Below, piece after piece: positions 44,861-54,106 of a stretch of DNA of 54,232 bases. The stretch is from the NCBI RefSeq assembly GCF_014648295.1, contig NZ_BMQV01000032.1, positions 1 through 54,232 on the forward strand, given 5' to 3'. Within the stretch, counting starts at the first letter, position 1, and every line of letters begins with the position of its first letter. The stretch is from Shewanella saliphila. Lineage in GTDB: Bacteria > Pseudomonadota > Gammaproteobacteria > Enterobacterales > Shewanellaceae. The notes beneath the pieces are model-generated. The model was not told the DNA's origin, did not search any database, and saw nothing but the letters and a program-made list of their open reading frames with translations. The position numbers and the translations under genes were made by a program.

Positions 44861-45988
44861 ATGATGACTAGCACTCAAAACACCAGCATCAACAAGCTAT
44901 TTGAATCGTTTTCAAATAAATCGTTATCGCTTAAAAACAAAACGGTCATGGCGCCGATGACCCGCGCCTTTTCGCCAAACTATATCCCTAACGATGAGGT
45001 TGCCGCATATTACCGCCGCCGTGCAGAAGGGGATGTGGGCTTAATTATTACCGAAGGCACCTTTATTGGACATAAAGCGGCCAACGGTTACGAAAACGTA
45101 CCGGCCATTTTTGGTGAGCAAGCCTTAGCTGGTTGGAAACACGTGGTTGATGAAGTACACGCAGCCGGCGGTAAAATTGCCCCACAGCTGTGGCATGTTG
45201 GCGCGGTAAGAAAACCCGGTGTCGGCCCAGACAAAGAAATGCCTGCCTACAGCCCATCAGGCTTATATAAACCAGGCGCACCAAATGGTGTTGCCATGTC
45301 ACAAGCTGACATTGATGAAGTAGTTGCTTCATTTGCTCAAGCTGCACTCGATGCAAAAAACATTGGTTTTGATGCCATTGAAGTGCATGGCGCCCATGGT
45401 TACTTAGTTGATCAGTTCTTTTGGGAAGGCACTAATCAACGCGATGATCAATATGGTGGTTCGCTAGAAAACCGCGCCCGCTTTGGCGTTGAAATTGTCA
45501 AAGCCATCCGCGCAGCTGTGGGAGAAGATTTTACCATTATCTTCCGTTTTTCTCAGTGGAAACAACAAGATTACAAGGCGAAACTGTGTCAAACCCCTGA
45601 AGAGTTAGCCATCTTCTTAGGCTTACTTAGTGATGCAGGCGTGGATATTTTCCATGCGAGTACTCGTCGCTTCTGGATCCCTGAATTTGAAGGTTCTGAT
45701 CTAAATCTGGCCGGTTGGACTAAAAAGCTGACTAACAAGCCTGTGATCACTGTCGGTAATGTCGGCCTGGATAACGACTTTATAGGTGAAGGTAATGCTG
45801 ATTTATCAGGGACTTCTAACCCAACCGGTATAGATGAATTATTGGTACGTTTAAACAATGACGAGTTTGATTTGGTCGGTATTGGCCGCGCGTTATTAGT
45901 TGATCCGCAATGGGTGAATAAAATTAAAACCAATGCCATAGATGAGATTAAGCCGTTTAACAAAAAATCATTAATGTCGCTTAGTTAG
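44861..45988 (+). CDS. Old yellow enzyme family NADH:flavin oxidoreductase
   Basis: The 375-residue TIM-barrel flavoenzyme has MAPMTRAF near the N-terminus, LWHVGAV near residue 110, the HGAHGYLVDQFFWEGTNQR segment holding the flavin and substrate residues, and the GIGRALL phosphate-binding segment. Members reduce activated C=C bonds of enones, enoates or nitro compounds with NAD(P)H. In this operon it may saturate an unsaturated intermediate, which fits a pathway for unusual acids. Two adjacent ATG codons are possible starts; an AGGA site lies before the first. Confidence 0.9.
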   Translation: MMTSTQNTSINKLFESFSNKSLSLKNKTVMAPMTRAFSPNYIPNDEVAAYYRRRAEGDVGLIITEGTFIGHKAANGYENVPAIFGEQALAGWKHVVDEVHAAGGKIAPQLWHVGAVRKPGVGPDKEMPAYSPSGLYKPGAPNGVAMSQADIDEVVASFAQAALDAKNIGFDAIEVHGAHGYLVDQFFWEGTNQRDDQYGGSLENRARFGVEIVKAIRAAVGEDFTIIFRFSQWKQQDYKAKLCQTPEELAIFLGLLSDAGVDIFHASTRRFWIPEFEGSDLNLAGWTKKLTNKPVITVGNVGLDNDFIGEGNADLSGTSNPTGIDELLVRLNNDEFDLVGIGRALLVDPQWVNKIKTNAIDEIKPFNKKSLMSLS

Positions 45989-46051
45989 GCATTTTACAGC
46001 TATCCATTAGCGCCACTTATTACGCACTAAGATTCAGTAAAAGGACACCAT

Positions 46052-47263
46052 ATGAATTTTGAATACAGCGAAAAAGTTCAAGGGTTAATTAACCAGGTCA
46101 ACGAGTTTATGGATTTGCATGTTTATCCGGTCGAGGATGAAATGCATCAACAAGTGGCCCTTGACCCATGGTCAACACCTCCGTTAATGGAAGAGCTTAA
46201 GGCTAAAGCAAAAGCACAAGGCTTATGGAATCTCTTTCTGCCTGTTGCTTATGGCAAGTACAGTGGCGGGTTAACCAATTTAGAATATGCGCCATTAGCT
46301 GAAATTATGGGCAAAGTGATGTGGGCTCCCGAGGTGTTTAACTGCGCCGCCCCCGACACTGGCAACATGGAAGTGTTAGCTAAATACGGTAATGAGGCGC
46401 AGAAAAAACAATGGTTAGAGCCACTGCTTGAGGGCAAAATCCGTTCAGCATTCGCCATGACCGAACCCGAAGTGGCCTCAAGTGATGCAACCAACATTGA
46501 GTTGAGCATTGTTCGTGATGGTGACGAATATGTCATTAATGGCCGCAAGTTTTACATCAGCGGAGCGTGCCGTAAACAGTGTGAAATCATGATTGTGATG
46601 GGCAAAACCGATCCAGACAATACCAATCGTTATATTCAACAATCTCAAGTGCTTGTGCCAATGAATACCCCTGGGGTCAAGATGGTCAGGCCGATGCAAG
46701 TCTTTGGCTATGATGACTCACCAGAAGGCCACGCAGAAGTGACCTTTACCAACGTCCGTGTGCCGGTTGAAAACATCATCGTAGGTGAAGGCAAAGGTTT
46801 TGAAATCGCGCAAGGTCGCTTAGGCCCTGGACGAATTCATCACTGTATGCGCTCAGTCGGTATTGCCCAGCGTGCATTAGATTTAATGTGCAAGCGCGTC
46901 AGTGAGCGAATTGTATTTGGTCAGCCGATGATTAAGCAGCAATCGGTACGTGAAGACATTGCTAAATCTGCCTGTCAGATTGAGCAAGCCCGTTTAATGA
47001 CCTTAAAAGCGGCGCAAAAGATGGACACCGATGGCAACAAAGCCGCGAAAGATTTAATTGCCATGATTAAAATTGTGGCGCCCAGTATGTCACTTGATGT
47101 GATTGACCGTGCCATTCAATGCCATGGTGCTGTCGGCGTTAGCCAGGATACTTTCTTGGCACATGCTTGGGCAGGTCAGCGTACGCTTAGATTAGCCGAT
47201 GGCCCAGATCAGGTTCACATGATGCAGCTTGGCCGTGATTTAGTGAAAAAGGTAACGCAATAA
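46052..47263 (+). CDS. ACAD10/11-type acyl-CoA dehydrogenase
   Basis: The 403-residue protein has the acyl-CoA dehydrogenase fold, with [15 protein letters not shown] (flavin and substrate loop) and a C-terminal [13 protein letters not shown]. At the usual catalytic Glu position (EGT in MCAD) this type has Asp in ADGPD, as in human ACAD10/ACAD11. In animals this domain is fused to an APH-fold kinase domain; here the kinase is the next gene (47355-48389). In the known reaction the kinase phosphorylates a 4-hydroxyacyl-CoA and the dehydrogenase-fold protein eliminates phosphate to give a 2-enoyl-CoA, as in P. putida levulinate catabolism (LvaA/LvaC). That makes a 4-hydroxy or related acyl-CoA the likely substrate; this is inferred. 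Confidence 0.88.
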   Translation: MNFEYSEKVQGLINQVNEFMDLHVYPVEDEMHQQVALDPWSTPPLMEELKAKAKAQGLWNLFLPVAYGKYSGGLTNLEYAPLAEIMGKVMWAPEVFNCAAPDTGNMEVLAKYGNEAQKKQWLEPLLEGKIRSAFAMTEPEVASSDATNIELSIVRDGDEYVINGRKFYISGACRKQCEIMIVMGKTDPDNTNRYIQQSQVLVPMNTPGVKMVRPMQVFGYDDSPEGHAEVTFTNVRVPVENIIVGEGKGFEIAQGRLGPGRIHHCMRSVGIAQRALDLMCKRVSERIVFGQPMIKQQSVREDIAKSACQIEQARLMTLKAAQKMDTDGNKAAKDLIAMIKIVAPSMSLDVIDRAIQCHGAVGVSQDTFLAHAWAGQRTLRLADGPDQVHMMQLGRDLVKKVTQ

Positions 47264-47354
47264 CATTGCAGGCAGGTCAACAAACGCTGGGGCGAGTTGG
47301 CCTGCCATTATCATTTTATTACTGTCATCAATCTAACAATAAGAGTATTGCGAA

Positions 47355-48389
47355 TTGCCACATACATTTCCTATCGATAATGATCAGCTTAGTGCTTATT
47401 TACAGCAACACGTTGAGGGTTTTCAAGGGCCAATAACACTTGAGAAATTCTCGGGTGGTCAATCAAACCCCACATACAAACTTACCGCTAAGTCGGGTGT
47501 CTATGTACTGCGTCGCCAGCCGCCTGGGAAGTTATTAAAATCTGCTCACGCCGTTGATCGCGAATACCGGGTACTTAATGCGCTGAAACACACTGATGTT
47601 CCTGTCGTTGAGGTGTCTCACTTATGTGAAGACACCACTGTTATCGGTTCAATGTTCTATTTGATGGAATATTGCGATGGACAAGTGTATTGGAGCGCAT
47701 CTCTAGCAGATGTTGACACTAATGAGCACCGCGGCGCCATGTACGATGAAATGAATAGCACCCTTGCTGCATTACACAGTGTTGATGTTAATGCTGTTGG
47801 CTTAAGCGATTATGGCAAAGCGGGTAACTATTTTGAGCGTCAATTGGGCCGTTGGACCTCGCAATATCGTCTAACAGAATTACATACTATCCCCGCTATG
47901 GATGTGTTAATCCAGTGGCTTGAGGACAACTTGCCAGCAGATGACGGCCGTGTGTGTTTGGTTCACGGGGATTTTCGTTTAGACAACATGATGTTTGCTA
48001 AAGACAGTCCAGAGATCATTGCCGTTCTTGATTGGGAACTTTCAACGTTAGGGCATCCTTTTGCTGATTTAGCCTATCAATGTATGCAACTGCGTATGCC
48101 AGCAGGCATGGGGACCATTGATGGTTTAAAAGATGTTGATAGAGCCAGTTTGGGTATACCAAGTGAAGCAGACTATGTTGCCCAATATTGTCAGCGCATG
48201 GGGATCGAAAAAATTGATAACTGGGCGTTTTACTTAGCCTTTAGCTTTTTCCGTTTAGGGGCGATAGCTCAAGGTGTGGCAAAGCGCGCCAGTGAAGGTA
48301 ATGCCTCAAATGAAAACGCCAATAAAGTCGGCTCGTTTGTGGCCCCTTTAGCGCAAATGGCATTACAAGTCATCAATACAGCTGAATAA
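47355..48389 (+). CDS. APH-fold acyl-CoA hydroxy kinase, LvaA/ACAD10-like
   Basis: The 344-residue protein has the aminoglycoside phosphotransferase fold. The ATP-binding part has FSGGQSNPTYKL and YVLRRQPPGKLL, the catalytic loop is LVHGDFRLDNMM and the metal motif VLDWELSTLGHPFADLAYQ. These features and the adjacent ACAD10/11-type gene fit the acyl-CoA kinase role of LvaA or the ACAD10/11 APH domain. The start is TTG at 47355, with AAGAG 9 bases upstream and an in-frame stop just before; no ATG is close in frame. It sits 91 bases after the dehydrogenase gene and 41 before an SDR gene. Confidence 0.88.
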   Translation: MPHTFPIDNDQLSAYLQQHVEGFQGPITLEKFSGGQSNPTYKLTAKSGVYVLRRQPPGKLLKSAHAVDREYRVLNALKHTDVPVVEVSHLCEDTTVIGSMFYLMEYCDGQVYWSASLADVDTNEHRGAMYDEMNSTLAALHSVDVNAVGLSDYGKAGNYFERQLGRWTSQYRLTELHTIPAMDVLIQWLEDNLPADDGRVCLVHGDFRLDNMMFAKDSPEIIAVLDWELSTLGHPFADLAYQCMQLRMPAGMGTIDGLKDVDRASLGIPSEADYVAQYCQRMGIEKIDNWAFYLAFSFFRLGAIAQGVAKRASEGNASNENANKVGSFVAPLAQMALQVINTAE

Positions 48390-48430
48390 TCATAAAAACA
48401 ACAAGACCATCAATTACAGGAGTTACTCGC

Positions 48431-49192
48431 ATGGATCCATTATTAGATTTTACAGGCAAGGTTGCCGTTATCACTGGTGCAGCTCAAGGCTTTGGTAAGT
48501 TGCTGTCACAAGAACTGGCTAAGCGTGGCGCAAAGTTAGTCATAAGCGACATCAATGAAGCTGGTGTGCATAAAGTCGCAGATGACATTGCCTCAACGGG
48601 TGCTGAAGTGGTCGCAATGAAATGCGATGTATCAAAAGATGAGTCTTGTAAAGCCATGGTCGATACCGCGCTTGAGTATTTTGGCCGAGTCGATATTGGG
48701 GTTAACAATGCCGGTATTGCCCATGAATTTATGCCACTGCACATGATTGATGAATCAATTTTAGACAGCCAATTTGCGATTAACGTTAAAGGTGTTCAGT
48801 TTGGTATGCGCCATCAAATTGCGCAAATGCTTAAGCAAGGTGAGGGTGCAATCCTCAACGTAAGCTCAATGGCAGGTTTAGGCGGGGCAGCCAGAGGCAG
48901 CGCCTATTCAATGGCTAAACATGCGGTGATTGGCTTAACCAAAACCGGCGCGGTTGAATATGGTCGAGATAATATTCGTATTAACGCAATTTGCCCTTTC
49001 TTTACCCTGACTCCAATGGTCACCAATTTTGCCGATGAAGAAAAGCAGAAGAAAATGGCTCGCGGTACCCCAATGAGCCGTTTAGGTGAGCCTAAAGAAA
49101 TCGTCGCAGTCATGCTTATGATGCTATCGCCTGGCAATACCTATATGACCGGACAATGTATTGCAGTAGATGGTGGTGTATCTGCGTTTTAA
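48431..49192 (+). CDS. SDR family oxidoreductase
   Basis: The 253-residue short-chain dehydrogenase has ITGAAQGFGKLL (residues 15-26), NNAGIAHE near 93, the catalytic Ser in VSSMAGLGG, and YSMAKHA. It ends with CIAVDGGV. It is a second SDR of the unit and probably catalyses a different hydroxy/keto step from the gene at 44038. An AGGAG site precedes the ATG at 48431. It is 56 bases upstream of the large acyl-CoA dehydrogenase gene. Confidence 0.9.
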   Translation: MDPLLDFTGKVAVITGAAQGFGKLLSQELAKRGAKLVISDINEAGVHKVADDIASTGAEVVAMKCDVSKDESCKAMVDTALEYFGRVDIGVNNAGIAHEFMPLHMIDESILDSQFAINVKGVQFGMRHQIAQMLKQGEGAILNVSSMAGLGGAARGSAYSMAKHAVIGLTKTGAVEYGRDNIRINAICPFFTLTPMVTNFADEEKQKKMARGTPMSRLGEPKEIVAVMLMMLSPGNTYMTGQCIAVDGGVSAF

Positions 49193-49248
49193 GCCGCAGA
49201 TAGTTATCCCTGTATTCACACCTTGTAGCCAAATAAGAAGAGAATATT

Positions 49249-51054
49249 ATGCCTGCAACATTAATGAATGAACGCGACCTTGAGTTTTTGCTGTACGAGC
49301 TATTTGACAGCGAAGGCTTAATTACGCGAGAGCGTTATCAAGACCATGACCGTCAAACGTTTAATGAAGTCATCAACACAGCAAAAACCATTGCTGAAAA
49401 ACATTTTTTACCCATAAGGCAAAAACTCGATACCGAACAGCCGACCTTTGATGGCACAAAAGTTCATATTGTGCCGGAGCTCAAAACCGCCATTGCAGCG
49501 GTAATTGAGTCTGGTATTGGTTCGGCCACCGCTGATTACGATTTAGGTGGAATGCAAGTGCCTCCTATTATAGCCAGTGCAGCAGGGGCGTTTTTAAGTG
49601 TCGCAGGCGGTGTAGGGATGGGTTACAACATGCTCACCACCGCCAATGCCAACTTGTTGCAAGCCCACGGCAGCGATGAGCTTATCGATACCTGGGTAAA
49701 ACCGATGCGCGAAGGTCGCTTTATGGGCACTATGGCCATGACAGAGCCGGGCAGTGGCTCTGGTTTGGGCGACTTAATCACCAAGGCGGTAAAGGCTGAT
49801 GATGGCACTTATCGCATTAGTGGTAATAAAATCTATATATCGGGCGGTGACCACGACTTAAGTGAAAACATTGTGCATTTAGTGTTAGCGCGTATTCAAG
49901 GTGCACCTAAAGGGGTGAAAGGGATTTCGTTGTTTGTGGTACCCAAGTTTTTACTCAATGACGACGGCTCTATCGGCGCCGATAACGAAGTTGCCTTAGC
50001 GGGTTTATTTCATAAAATGGGTGGCCGCGCGCAAACCTCTACAGCACTGAGTTTTGGTGAAAAAAATGGTTCAGTAGGTTATCTCGTCGGTGAAGAAAAC
50101 TGTGGCCTTAAGTATATGTTCCACATGATGAACGAAGCGCGCATTATGGTGGGAACTGGTGCAGCGGTGATTGCGGTTGCAGGTTATCAATATTCGGTTG
50201 ATTACGCTAAAAATCGTCCTCAAGGTCGGTTGCCCTCGTGTAAAGACCCACTGTCGCCCATGGTTAATATTATTGAGCATGCTGACGTAAAGCGTATGCT
50301 ACTGGCTCAAAAAGCCTATGCAGAAGGCGCAATGGCATTAGTGTTATACGGCACTCAGTTAAGTGATGACGAGCATACCGCCGATACTGAAGAGCAGCGC
50401 CAACATGCACATACGTTATTAGACTTTTTAACCCCAATCATTAAAACCTGGCCGTCAGAATACGGCCCTAAAGCCAATTCTTTAGCGATTCAAGTGATGG
50501 GCGGCCATGGCTATATTAACGAGCATCCGGTGGAGATGTTTTATCGTGATAACCGTTTAAACCCGATTCATGAAGGGACAACCGGGATCCAATCATTAGA
50601 TTTACTGACTCGCAAAGTGCCGATGAACAAAATGCAGGGGTATAAAGCGACATTACATGAAATCGTTAAAACCCTTGATGACGCTAAGAAGTACAGCAGT
50701 TTACAGCCAATGACGGAACAACTTAGTGACGCTCTGGCGACACTATCTACCACTACTGAGGCTGTATTAACGGCAATGGCGACTAAGAATATTGACCTCG
50801 CCTTATCTAACTCAGTGAAGTACCTTGAGCTCTTTGGTCATGTCATTATTGCCTGGTTATGGTTAAAGCAAAGTATTGTGGCCACTAAAGCTTTAGCAGA
50901 GAAACCACATCAGGCCGACGTGCATTTTTATCAGGGTAAATTACAAGCTGCGCAGTATTTCTATCGCTTTGAATTACCAGAAATCAATGTGTGGTCGCAG
51001 TTGTTAACACAAACAGACAGCACCAGCTATGATATGCAGCCAGAGTGGTTTTAA
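49249..51054 (+). CDS. Large acyl-CoA dehydrogenase (about 600 residues)
   Basis: The 601-residue protein has the acyl-CoA dehydrogenase core: FMGTMAMTEPGSGSGLGDL, the KIYISGGDHDL strand, and a C-terminal QVMGGHGYINEHPVEMFYRD followed by HEGTTGIQS with the standard catalytic Glu. A long C-terminal extension (about 450-601) is typical for the 600-residue class of bacterial acyl-CoA dehydrogenases. It therefore makes a normal alpha,beta double bond, in contrast to the ACAD10/11-type gene at 46052. It is the last gene of the first unit and is followed by a terminator. Confidence 0.92.
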   Translation: MPATLMNERDLEFLLYELFDSEGLITRERYQDHDRQTFNEVINTAKTIAEKHFLPIRQKLDTEQPTFDGTKVHIVPELKTAIAAVIESGIGSATADYDLGGMQVPPIIASAAGAFLSVAGGVGMGYNMLTTANANLLQAHGSDELIDTWVKPMREGRFMGTMAMTEPGSGSGLGDLITKAVKADDGTYRISGNKIYISGGDHDLSENIVHLVLARIQGAPKGVKGISLFVVPKFLLNDDGSIGADNEVALAGLFHKMGGRAQTSTALSFGEKNGSVGYLVGEENCGLKYMFHMMNEARIMVGTGAAVIAVAGYQYSVDYAKNRPQGRLPSCKDPLSPMVNIIEHADVKRMLLAQKAYAEGAMALVLYGTQLSDDEHTADTEEQRQHAHTLLDFLTPIIKTWPSEYGPKANSLAIQVMGGHGYINEHPVEMFYRDNRLNPIHEGTTGIQSLDLLTRKVPMNKMQGYKATLHEIVKTLDDAKKYSSLQPMTEQLSDALATLSTTTEAVLTAMATKNIDLALSNSVKYLELFGHVIIAWLWLKQSIVATKALAEKPHQADVHFYQGKLQAAQYFYRFELPEINVWSQLLTQTDSTSYDMQPEWF

Positions 51055-51123
51055 AGATGTAATGTCTTGAAACTGTTAAGGTTAAAGTCATTTCTGATTA
51101 GGATTAATTCCAGCCATATAACC

Positions 51124-51156
51124 AGCATTACCCCTTTATTGGGTAATGCTTTTTTG
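51124..51156 (+). terminator. Rho-independent terminator between acyl-CoA units
   Basis: AGCATTACCC pairs with GGGTAATGCT around a 7-base loop, followed by six T. It ends the unit 43225-51054 and precedes the second promoter block at 51216. Confidence 0.92.
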
Positions 51157-51215
51157 TTTTTAAGTGTTTAATAAATTAGTCTTAACTATTCGTATTGATA
51201 ATATCTAAGTATCAA

Positions 51216-51254
51216 AACTATTCATTTGTTTAATTCGTTTGCCCCAATTAGCAT
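51216..51254 (+). promoter_or_regulatory. Promoter block shared with 43119-43157, second unit
   Basis: AACTATTCATTTGTTTAATT begins a 39-base block ending ATTAGCAT, the same length as the block at 43119-43157 with conserved ends and variable middle. It has a -35-like TTGTTT and -10-like TAGCAT at 17 bases. The -10 ends 59 bases before the ATG at 51314 and follows a terminator, so it should start the second unit. Confidence 0.62.
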
Positions 51255-51313
51255 GAGATATCGCTTAAATTTCATTCATGGAGCGTACTGCTACAGTACA
51301 TAGGGGAACGGAA

Positions 51314-51775
51314 ATGCCGACAGTCATTAATCGCAATGAAATTACACAGTATATTGGCCATCAAGCCGCGCCAACGAGTTGGCACCAAATCAAGCAACAG
51401 CAGATTAACCAATTTGCTGATTGCACTTTAGATCATCAATTTATTCACGTCGATGAAGAAAAGGCCAAAGCGACACCCTTTGGCTCAACGATCGCGCACG
51501 GTTTTTTATCGTTATCCATGCTGTCGCATTTTGCAGAAGAATTTAGCGTCATTATTGACGGCTTTTACATGGGATTAAATGCCGGATTCGATAAAGTGCG
51601 ATTTTTGCAACCCGTAACAGTTAACAGCCAAATTAGAGCGCACGCTAAAATCTTGTCGATTGAAGAAAAAAAGCCTGGGCAATTTCGTTTATCAACTGAA
51701 GTCACCATTGAGATTGAAGGTTGCGATACTCCGGCATTAGTCGCCGAGTGGATTTCAGTGCAAATGGTGAAGTAA
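51314..51775 (+). CDS. MaoC family (R)-enoyl-CoA hydratase-like protein
   Basis: The 153-residue hot-dog fold protein has the hydratase-2 motif with the Asp and His of TLDHQFIHVDEE (about residues 38-48) and the GSTIAHGFLSLSM segment. Such proteins add water to trans-2-enoyl-CoA to give (R)-3-hydroxyacyl-CoA. The ATG at 51314 is preferred to an ATG 36 bases upstream, since the conserved NRNEITQYIG start follows and GGAA lies just before it. It is first in the second unit, with an HSD17B4-like SDR and a thiolase behind it, which together resemble one round of R-specific beta-oxidation. Confidence 0.9.
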   Translation: MPTVINRNEITQYIGHQAAPTSWHQIKQQQINQFADCTLDHQFIHVDEEKAKATPFGSTIAHGFLSLSMLSHFAEEFSVIIDGFYMGLNAGFDKVRFLQPVTVNSQIRAHAKILSIEEKKPGQFRLSTEVTIEIEGCDTPALVAEWISVQMVK

Positions 51776-51848
51776 TCAAACATCGAGTCAGTTAGACACG
51801 AAATGAAATATAACAATAAAAATTATTCAGCATTTTAAGGGGACCAAG

Positions 51849-52769
51849 ATGACTATCAGTTTTGCAGGACAAGTGGCTATCGTCACAGGCGCGGGTAACG
51901 GATTAGGGCGCTCACATGCATTAGCCTTGGCTAAACGTGGTGCTAAAGTGGTGGTGAATGACCTAGGCGGCGCACGTGATGGCAGTGGCGCTTCATCTGC
52001 AGCCTCACAAGAAGTGGTTGAGTTGATTGAAGCCATGGGCGGCGAAGCTATAAGTCATGGTGCAAATGTGGCTAATTTTGAAGAAGTACAAGACATGGTG
52101 CAACAGGCCATGGATAAGTGGGGCCGCGTTGATATTTTAATTAATAACGCCGGTATTTTGCGTGATAAATCGTTTTCGAAAATGACCTTAGATGACTTTA
52201 AGTTAGTGATGGACGTCCATGTTATGGGCTCGGTTAACTGCACTAAAGCGGTGTGGGAAATCATGAAGCAACAAAACTATGGTCGAATTGTCATGACAAC
52301 CTCATCAAGCGGCATGTATGGTAATTTTGGTCAGGCTAATTATGGTGCGGCAAAAATGGCCCTGATTGGTTTAATGAATACCTTAGTGCTTGAGGGCGCT
52401 AAAAATAATATTCACATTAATGCATTAGCACCTACTGCGGGCACCCGCATGACAGAAGATTTAATGCCCGAAGAAATCGTTAAAGCCTTTGCGCCAGAAG
52501 CTGTGACTGCGGGTATGTTGACCTTGTGTGATGAAGCTGCACCTAACCGATTTATTTTATGTGCTGGCGCGGGCGGTTATTCAAGTGCCGGTATTTTTGA
52601 AACCGACGGCTGCTTTATTCCGACGGCTAAACAAAGCCCAGAAGCCGTGCGAGACAATTGGGACCAATTAACCGCACAAGACAATCAAAAAGCATTGGTG
52701 TCAGGCGCGCAACAAGGTGAAAAATTTATCATGAAAGCCATGGCATTCATGAAAGCGCAACAGCAATAA
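51849..52769 (+). CDS. HSD17B4/MFE-2-like (R)-3-hydroxyacyl-CoA dehydrogenase
   Basis: The 306-residue SDR has VTGAGNGLGRS near the N-terminus, the NDLGGARDGSG loop typical of the 17-beta-HSD type 4 dehydrogenase module, NNAGILRDKSF, the catalytic TTSSSGMYGNFGQANYGAAK and a C-terminal extension of about 50 residues. These features match the dehydrogenase part of multifunctional enzyme 2, which oxidises (R)-3-hydroxyacyl-CoA. It lies 73 bases after the MaoC hydratase gene and 125 before the thiolase gene, in keeping with one pathway. Confidence 0.9.
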   Translation: MTISFAGQVAIVTGAGNGLGRSHALALAKRGAKVVVNDLGGARDGSGASSAASQEVVELIEAMGGEAISHGANVANFEEVQDMVQQAMDKWGRVDILINNAGILRDKSFSKMTLDDFKLVMDVHVMGSVNCTKAVWEIMKQQNYGRIVMTTSSSGMYGNFGQANYGAAKMALIGLMNTLVLEGAKNNIHINALAPTAGTRMTEDLMPEEIVKAFAPEAVTAGMLTLCDEAAPNRFILCAGAGGYSSAGIFETDGCFIPTAKQSPEAVRDNWDQLTAQDNQKALVSGAQQGEKFIMKAMAFMKAQQQ

Positions 52770-52894
52770 TAAATTGATTAGATTATTCCGAGATCACTGG
52801 GGTGATGTCGGTTGAGTGGTGTCATTGGATTGCAACAGCACCACTCACAATGTGCATTAAATAAGATGCACTCTATATATAAAAGGAATTTGTC

Positions 52895-54076
52895 ATGAGA
52901 GAAGCCGTCATTGTATCAGCCGCCCGCACGCCTATTGGCAAAGCCTACCGTGGTGCATTTAATGATTTATCCGCACCAACGTTATCAGCCGTTGCTGTTA
53001 ATGCCGCGGTAACGCGCGCGGGAATTGACCCAAATGAAATTGACGATTGTATTTTTGGTGCCGCATTAACCCAGGGTAACCAGGGAATGAACTTTGGTCG
53101 TCAGGTTGCTATGGCAGCCAAGTTACCTGTATCTGTGCCAGGTATGACGGTTGATCGCCAATGTTCATCAGGGCTGATGTCGATTGCCCTTGCCGCAAAC
53201 CACATTGTGGTTGACGGTGCCAGTGTTGTTGTCGCTGGCGGGTGTGACTCAATCAGTTTGGTGCAAAACGATAAAATGAATATGCATCGCGCGGTTGACC
53301 CTAGCGTAAAAGCTTATCGTCCAGCCATTTATATGCCCATGCTTGATACCGCTGAAATAGTCGCTAATCGTTATGATATTTCACGCGAGCGTCAAGATGC
53401 TTATGCACTCACGTCACAACAGCGCACCGCTGCAGCTCAAGAGGCGGGTAAATTTGATGATGAAATTGTACCGGTAAGCTGCACTAAGTTAGTGATGGAC
53501 AAAAACACCGGCGATATTTCAAAAGAGCCTGTGACCCTGACAAAAGATGAAGGTAATCGTCCATCAACCAATATTGAAGGTTTAGCTGGCTTAAAAGCGG
53601 TAAAAGATAATGGCTCAATTACCGGCGGTAATGCATCACAACTTTCTGATGGCGCCGCCGCAGTTGTGGTGATGGAACGTGAACTTGCCGAGCAGCGCGG
53701 CCTTAAACCATTAGGTGTATATCGCGGAATGGTGGTTGCAGGATGCGAACCTGACGAAATGGGCATTGGACCTATTTATGCCATTCCCAAACTACTCGAG
53801 CGTAATGGCTTAACCATGGACGACATTGGTTTATGGGAAATCAATGAAGCCTTTGCTGTGCAAGTCATTTACTGTGCCGATAAGCTAGGCATTCCTGCTG
53901 ACAAATTAAATGTTAATGGCGGCGCAATCTCAATTGGTCACCCATACGGCATGAGTGGCACACGCATGGTGATGCACGCGTTAATAGAAGGAAAACGTCG
54001 CGGGGTAAAATACGTGGTGATTAGTATGTGTATTGGTGGCGGTCAAGGCGCAGCGGGTTTATTTGAAGTGTTGTAA
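52895..54076 (+). CDS. Acetyl-CoA C-acyltransferase (thiolase)
   Basis: The 393-residue thiolase has the nucleophile Cys in [11 protein letters not shown] (about residue 90), NEAFAVQ, the His in [14 protein letters not shown], and the second catalytic Cys in [10 protein letters not shown]. It cleaves a 3-ketoacyl-CoA to acetyl-CoA (or propionyl-CoA) and a shortened acyl-CoA, or condenses in reverse. It ends the second unit, with an MITE-like repeat 30 bases behind. The length and motifs are those of degradative thiolases. Confidence 0.95.
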   Translation: MREAVIVSAARTPIGKAYRGAFNDLSAPTLSAVAVNAAVTRAGIDPNEIDDCIFGAALTQGNQGMNFGRQVAMAAKLPVSVPGMTVDRQCSSGLMSIALAANHIVVDGASVVVAGGCDSISLVQNDKMNMHRAVDPSVKAYRPAIYMPMLDTAEIVANRYDISRERQDAYALTSQQRTAAAQEAGKFDDEIVPVSCTKLVMDKNTGDISKEPVTLTKDEGNRPSTNIEGLAGLKAVKDNGSITGGNASQLSDGAAAVVVMERELAEQRGLKPLGVYRGMVVAGCEPDEMGIGPIYAIPKLLERNGLTMDDIGLWEINEAFAVQVIYCADKLGIPADKLNVNGGAISIGHPYGMSGTRMVMHALIEGKRRGVKYVVISMCIGGGQGAAGLFEVL

Positions 54077-54106
54077 GCGTTTAGTTGCTTGTTGGAAGGT
54101 CATCAA

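Noticed and set aside
43225..51054. Assignment of the acyl-CoA unit as the levulinate (lva) operon
   Set aside because: The kinase/dehydrogenase pair fits, but an LvaE-like ligase is not seen, and OYE plus a second dehydrogenase are extra; only the chemistry is claimed.
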